A stretch of DNA of 10,715 nucleotides, from assembly GCA_023426625.1 (NCBI GenBank), contig JAFAAJ010000218.1, positions 1-10,715 on the forward strand, given 5' to 3'. This DNA is from Bacteroidota bacterium (GTDB lineage: Bacteria > Bacteroidota > Bacteroidia > Flavobacteriales > Weeksellaceae). Below the pieces are notes generated by a model, which saw only the letters and a list, made by a program, of their open reading frames with translations, ran no database searches and was not told the origin of the DNA. Within the stretch, counting starts at the first letter, position 1; the number at the start of each line of letters is the position of its first letter. Made by a program: the position numbers and the translations under genes. Of this stretch, positions 6,589-10,715 are shown one piece after another.

Positions 6589-9330
6589 TTAGAATCTTAA
6601 ATATACATTTGTGAAGAATGTAATTCCTCTGTCATACCAAAGTTTTGGTCCGAAATGTGGTGTTTCTCTCTGGAAATCTGTAAATGCTTCTGTGAAATTC
6701 ACATTTCTTCCCTGTTCAAACCCTCCTGTCACATAATCTCTATTATTAAGGATATTGTTTACTGAAACACTGATTCCCAATCTGTATTTTCCAAATTGGA
6801 AAGATTTTCCCGCATTGGCATTCAACATGAATTGATCGTCAAACTTCTTCTGCGCAGTAAGTTGCTGAATAAGTTCAGGGGTTGCCTCTGTATATGGATC
6901 TCCTGTGCTTGGGTTCGTATACATATAAGGAGTTTTATTCAATGCTGAGAAATCAAGATACTGATCCATCAGATAATTGGCAGATGCTCCTACCCACCAA
7001 TATTTAGGTGAATTATATTTCAATCCAAAAGAGAATGCTTTTTGAGGAGTTCCGGCTACTTTATAACCTTTAACATTGGCTTTGCCTTTCCAGAATTCTT
7101 CACCTCTGAAACCGTTTAGATCATCAAAAGTAGATACGTCCGGATTATTGGTGTATTCATACTCTCCTATACTTGCTACCCCAACAGCATTCAAAGTAGG
7201 TGTAACTTTAACATCAAAGCCTAATTCCGCACCAACATATCTTTTATTAACACCACTCATTACTTCATTTACCAAAGTACTTAGAGATGTTCCCGGAGTT
7301 CCTTCCGCATCTGCATAATATCTTGAAATATCCGTAGCATTATTAATTGTAGTATAATATCCCGACAATCTAACTTTAAGGATTTGACCTCTCAGAATAT
7401 AGCTTAATTCATTAGAATTCACTATTTGGTTTTTCACACCCGGAGTCACAAAATCTACAACTCGTGGGTTGATATAGATTTCATTAAGAGTAGGCGCTAA
7501 GCTAAAGAATGCTCCGTTATAAACAATGAAGTTTTTACCATTGAGCTTATAAGTTATTCTAGCTTTGATCCCAGCATCAAATGCATCATAGATTGCACTT
7601 TTCCCTTTAGAGTTATTCTGATATCTGTAGCTTCTGAAATTTCCTTCTCTCTGTGCTTCAGAATATGAAGAAAAAATAGATGCCATAACATTCCATTTTG
7701 CAAAGTCTATTTCTGATGAAATGTTTAATATATAGCTATTTCTGGACAGTTCATAAGAATACTGAGTTCTGTCCCCTACTCTAACTTCTACATTTGGATC
7801 ATCAATATTATATTTTGCATCCCCGTCAAAAGCATTCAGGTTATACGCGAAGTTAGCTCCTAGAAGATCTTTAACTCTTCTGAAGTTATCAGATTTTAGA
7901 TTTTGATAATTGAAGTTAACGTTCAATTTCCAGTTATCTTTTAATCTTGTATCAAAGTGAGAAGCAAAGTTGAAAGTTTTATCTTCATTCACATCTTCCA
8001 CGATTGTATAAACGGCTCCTCTAGCATTACCATTCATATCCGTTAGATTCAGATAATTCGCTTGATATAGAGAATTCCAATCTATTTGTGCATTTTCTCT
8101 GAATTCATCTGCAGTGTATACACCGTAACTTGGTAATTTTCTGTAGTATGTCGGATTCGGATCTGCAGCATGGAACCAGTCTAACCTGCTTCTTGCATCA
8201 CTTCCGAACTGATAAGATAGTGTATTGGTCCAGTTAGAGTTTTTACCTATTTTAAGGTAATCCGTTAACATGAAAATAGGCTCGAATGTTTTTCTAATTC
8301 TGGAGTTTCTCTTTTCTCCATCCTGCCATCCCCAGTAAGAGTTGTAGTTCTTACCCATAATATCATAAACCTCCTGAGTATTCGGAGAGTTTGATGCTCT
8401 GTAGGTTGGCGCCCCGAAAGCAGTCAGGTTAATTGCGTGTCTGTCACTGAATTGTTTTTCAATAGATCCAAAATATGCGTAAGAATCCTGATACACTCCA
8501 TCAATGATCGCTCTGTCCCCCCATCTTCTGCTCGCTGAAAACGTAAATGCCCAACCGTCTTTAGATAAACCTGAAGAATAAGTTGCCATTGCTCTGTGCA
8601 GATAGCTTCTGTTGGTAAATGAATAAGCCAATGAAGTCTGTTTTCTGTATGAAGAAGCTCTTGTATTATAATATACAACTCCTCCTAAATTTCCGAATGT
8701 ATATTCTGAAGGGGTAATATTATCTACATTTTCGTAAGGATACCTCGTCACATCATTAAGACCACCCCAATTACTGAAATCAATTCTGCCGTCATCATTC
8801 TTTGACATAGAGACTCCATTGAAAACTACATCCTCAAATCTGTTGTCTACACCTCTTGGTCTGAACCAGTAAGCTCCTAATTCAAAGGCCGCAACATTTT
8901 GAAAAGCATCTCTTCCTGAGCTTAAAAGCCCTACCGTAGGTTGCATTGCAGAACCTCCGTCTTCTGAATCATTGGCAGAATCATCTATTACAATAACCCC
9001 CGCATCAGGCCCTCCTGTAGTGTAATTTAACGTAATCACGCCCAGATCTTTTCTCTTTTCTCCAGATACTACATCAAATTCTATAATCTTCGATTCAAAA
9101 CTTGGTTTTGTAACTGTAATTAGATAATGACCCGGTTGTAGATCAACAAACTGGAAGTATCCAATTTTATCCGCAGTTACATCATCACTGGATTGTGCGA
9201 GATCAATTTCTGCTCTCTCCAAAGGCTTACCTTCCTGATCTTTAATGTACGCAAATACAGTAGTTTGCGCAAAATAATACGATGCAGGCAATAACGTAAA
9301 CAAAGAGATTAGGGATAGTTTTTTAATCAT
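6589..9330 (-). CDS. TonB-dependent outer membrane receptor with carboxypeptidase-regulatory-like N-terminal domain
   Basis: A 913-residue TonB-dependent transporter. The signal peptide (1-21, cut after YYFA) is followed by a carboxypeptidase-regulatory-like beta-sandwich (about 23-100, with GKPLERAEIDL, GYFQFVDLQPGHYLITV). A short acidic stretch, VIVIDDSAND (112-121), may hold the TonB box. The plug (about 130-225) contains RPRGVDNRFEDVVFNGVSM and GGVVYYNTR. The rest is a 22-strand-type beta-barrel rich in aromatic girdle residues, ending in YLRF with the terminal Phe used for Bam insertion. There is no STN domain, so it is not expected to signal through an anti-sigma factor. It imports an unknown substrate using TonB energy. 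It is the first gene of the operon with the DUF5689 lipoprotein. No SusD is adjacent, so it is not a standard SusC. A divergent secreted phosphodiesterase-like gene lies 241 bases away. Confidence 0.93.
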   Translation of the reverse strand: MIKKLSLISLFTLLPASYYFAQTTVFAYIKDQEGKPLERAEIDLAQSSDDVTADKIGYFQFVDLQPGHYLITVTKPSFESKIIEFDVVSGEKRKDLGVITLNYTTGGPDAGVIVIDDSANDSEDGGSAMQPTVGLLSSGRDAFQNVAAFELGAYWFRPRGVDNRFEDVVFNGVSMSKNDDGRIDFSNWGGLNDVTRYPYENVDNITPSEYTFGNLGGVVYYNTRASSYRKQTSLAYSFTNRSYLHRAMATYSSGLSKDGWAFTFSASRRWGDRAIIDGVYQDSYAYFGSIEKQFSDRHAINLTAFGAPTYRASNSPNTQEVYDIMGKNYNSYWGWQDGEKRNSRIRKTFEPIFMLTDYLKIGKNSNWTNTLSYQFGSDARSRLDWFHAADPNPTYYRKLPSYGVYTADEFRENAQIDWNSLYQANYLNLTDMNGNARGAVYTIVEDVNEDKTFNFASHFDTRLKDNWKLNVNFNYQNLKSDNFRRVKDLLGANFAYNLNAFDGDAKYNIDDPNVEVRVGDRTQYSYELSRNSYILNISSEIDFAKWNVMASIFSSYSEAQREGNFRSYRYQNNSKGKSAIYDAFDAGIKARITYKLNGKNFIVYNGAFFSLAPTLNEIYINPRVVDFVTPGVKNQIVNSNELSYILRGQILKVRLSGYYTTINNATDISRYYADAEGTPGTSLSTLVNEVMSGVNKRYVGAELGFDVKVTPTLNAVGVASIGEYEYTNNPDVSTFDDLNGFRGEEFWKGKANVKGYKVAGTPQKAFSFGLKYNSPKYWWVGASANYLMDQYLDFSALNKTPYMYTNPSTGDPYTEATPELIQQLTAQKKFDDQFMLNANAGKSFQFGKYRLGISVSVNNILNNRDYVTGGFEQGRNVNFTEAFTDFQRETPHFGPKLWYDRGITFFTNVYLRF

Positions 9331-9347
9331 AACAAACTTATTTTTAA

Positions 9348-9353
9348 CTCCTT
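9348..9353 (-). promoter_or_regulatory. Shine-Dalgarno-like AAGGAG in the receptor leader
   Basis: On the - strand AAGGAG lies in the predicted 5' leader of the receptor gene, but 17 bases separate it from the ATG at 9328-9330, beyond the usual 5-9. Bacteroidota rely little on Shine-Dalgarno pairing. No in-frame start lies at a better distance, so the ATG at 9330 is kept and the site may have no role. Confidence 0.25.
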
Positions 9354-9370
9354 CTTTATTTAAGGGGCAA

Positions 9371-9400
9371 CAAATTTAGGACTATTTTCATTAACTCAAA
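9371..9400 (-). promoter_or_regulatory. Bacteroidota-type promoter of the receptor-DUF5689 operon
   Basis: Read on the - strand, TTTG (9400 to 9397) is followed after 18 bases by TAAATTTG (9378 to 9371). This matches the -33 TTG / -7 TAnnTTTG pattern of the Bacteroidota housekeeping sigma factor with normal spacing. Transcription would begin near 9365, giving a leader of about 35 bases before the ATG at 9330. No clear operator palindrome overlaps it. Confidence 0.65.
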
Positions 9401-9571
9401 CATTTTTAGTCATTTATTCTATTAATTTTTCATAACATGTGGTACATCTCCTAAAAATTTCCCGCATTTATCGCCAATACTGAAAAAATTTTGTTGAAAA
9501 TATTTAATATTAAAATCTTATATAAAATTAGTAATTTTACTCCCTTAATTTTTATCTGATATACTAAGAGT

Positions 9572-10715
9572 ATGAAAAAATATTTAATAATTGCCGCTGT
9601 ATTTTGTTTCGGATTCATTTTTTCCCAGCAAAAACAGGTAAGAAGAGCTACTGTAGCTTTCTTAAATGTTGAAAATTTGTGGGATACCATCCCTTCTGCC
9701 GACTATATAGATGGAACACTTCCTGTTTCTCATCCAAAGTTCCACAGAAGTGTACCTTTGGATTCTTTAAAATATTTAGAAACTACAGAAGATTATAAAG
9801 GCGAGTGGAGTGACGAGCTGTTAATCGGTAAAAAAGTGATCCGCAGACAGATATTAGCTGATGATTTCACAGCAAACAGCCCTAAAAGATGGGGAACTAA
9901 ATATTACAACCAAAAACTTGCTAATGAAGCAAAGGTAATTTCTGAGCTTGGAAGACAATACACCAATGACAATCCGGTAATCTGTGGACTTCTGGAAGTT
10001 GAAAACAGACAGGTTATCGAAGACCTGATCAAACAGCCGGCTTTAGCAAAAAGCAATTATCAGATTATACATTATAACTCTTATGATGCAAGAGGAATTG
10101 ATATTGCGCTTATTTATCAGAAAAACAGATTCTCAGTTTTGAATACCTATAAAAAAGAAGTGAAGATTTTTAATGAGGAAGGCAGAAGAGAATACACCAG
10201 AGATGTGGTGGTTACCATCGGATTACTGGATGGTGAAAAAGTTGCTGTTTTCCTTAATCACTGGCCATCCAGAAGAGGAGGTGAAGCTATTTCTCAGGCT
10301 AAAAGAAACGCAGCTGCTACTGTTCTGAAAAACGAAATGGATAAGGTAACTGCAGAGAATCCGGGAATTAAAATTTTCGCAATGGGAGATTTCAATGACG
10401 ACCCGGTAAGTCCGAGCTTGAAAAAGTATTTAGGTGCTGTTGGTGATCCAGGCGAACTCTCAGACAAATATCCTTATTACAACTTAATGTACAAGTTATA
10501 TAAAGCTGGGGTCGCTTCACTAGCCTATAGAGATGCCCCTAATTTATTTGACCAGATTATCGTTTCAAGAAACCTTTATTCCTCGGAAAAACTTACACCA
10601 ACTTATACTATTTATAAAGCTGAGATCTATGCTCCTTCCTATTTAGTAAATAAAGAAGGACAATGGAAAGGCTATCCTTTCCGTTCCTGGGATGGAGACA
10701 GATTCACCGGAGGAT
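9572..10715 (+). CDS. Secreted endonuclease/exonuclease/phosphatase family protein (3' end outside the window)
   Basis: The reading frame is open from ATG 9572 to the window edge (381 codons plus one base). A Sec signal (MKKYLIIAAVFCFGFIFSQ, cut near residue 18-19) sends it out of the cytoplasm. Family motifs appear in order: NVENLWD (32-38) and LLEVEN (140-145, metal-binding E142), DARGIDIALIY (172-182), NHWPSRRGG (229-237) with the catalytic-type His 230, and GDFNDDP (272-278). The closing SDH motif expected of the DNase I-like fold is not in the window, which stops at GDRFTGG; FDQIIVS (326-332) is present instead of the DHI seen in some relatives. Members cleave phosphodiester or phosphomonoester bonds in DNA, RNA, lipids or sugar phosphates; the substrate here is unknown. 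It diverges from the receptor operon and could release phosphate or nucleosides for uptake. No convincing promoter was found in the AT-rich 9400-9571. Confidence 0.9.
   Translation, partial: MKKYLIIAAVFCFGFIFSQQKQVRRATVAFLNVENLWDTIPSADYIDGTLPVSHPKFHRSVPLDSLKYLETTEDYKGEWSDELLIGKKVIRRQILADDFTANSPKRWGTKYYNQKLANEAKVISELGRQYTNDNPVICGLLEVENRQVIEDLIKQPALAKSNYQIIHYNSYDARGIDIALIYQKNRFSVLNTYKKEVKIFNEEGRREYTRDVVVTIGLLDGEKVAVFLNHWPSRRGGEAISQAKRNAAATVLKNEMDKVTAENPGIKIFAMGDFNDDPVSPSLKKYLGAVGDPGELSDKYPYYNLMYKLYKAGVASLAYRDAPNLFDQIIVSRNLYSSEKLTPTYTIYKAEIYAPSYLVNKEGQWKGYPFRSWDGDRFTGG

Noticed and set aside
8424..8678. 84-residue - strand ORF within the receptor gene
   Set aside because: Another frame of the receptor coding region; no independent support.
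9532..9539. TAATTTTA as a -7 element for the EEP-family gene
   Set aside because: Lacks the final G and has no TTG element 17-23 bases upstream; AT-rich sequence gives such matches by chance.
9451..9690. 79-residue - strand ORF in the divergent intergenic region
   Set aside because: Overlaps the start and signal peptide of the EEP-family gene and is AT-rich with low-complexity residues.

Overview
The window looks like chromosomal DNA of a flavobacterium close to Chryseobacterium (Bacteroidota). The coding DNA is AT-rich. It carries a TonB-dependent receptor with a carboxypeptidase-regulatory-like N-terminal domain, DUF5689, DUF6702 and PixA-type proteins, lipoprotein and signal-peptide styles usual for Bacteroidota, few Shine-Dalgarno sites, and a TTTG-N18-TAnnTTTG promoter. 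The genus assignment is inference from protein character; no rRNA or marker gene is present.

Left third (1-3592, + strand): a co-directional cluster. It begins with most of an AmgK-like sugar kinase, interrupted by an in-frame TAA at 24-26. A stand-alone RapZ C-terminal domain protein follows, then a MurU-like sugar-1-phosphate nucleotidyltransferase, a LOG-family (TIGR00730) nucleotide phosphoribohydrolase and a small exported DUF6702 protein, closed by a strong intrinsic terminator. Kinase plus uridylyltransferase suggests salvage of cell-wall amino sugars (MurNAc or GlcNAc to sugar-1-phosphate to UDP-sugar); the RapZ-C protein is a plausible amino-sugar sensor or partner.

Middle (3593-4400): a single-gene unit for an AidA/PixA-family inclusion-body protein, with a terminator on each side. 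The second terminator works in both directions and separates it from the convergent operon to its right.

Right part (4418-10715): a minus-strand operon runs from a recognisable promoter (9371-9400) through a 913-residue TonB-dependent receptor and, 11 bases on, a 719-residue surface-type lipoprotein with two tandem DUF5689 units and a C-terminal choice-of-anchor-J-like domain. Diverging from it on the + strand is a secreted endonuclease/exonuclease/phosphatase-family protein that runs off the window end. Receptor, lipoprotein and secreted phosphodiesterase together look like an uptake module for a phosphorylated or nucleic-acid-type substrate without a SusD protein. That function is inference. 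No tRNA, rRNA, CRISPR array, insertion sequence or phage gene was seen.
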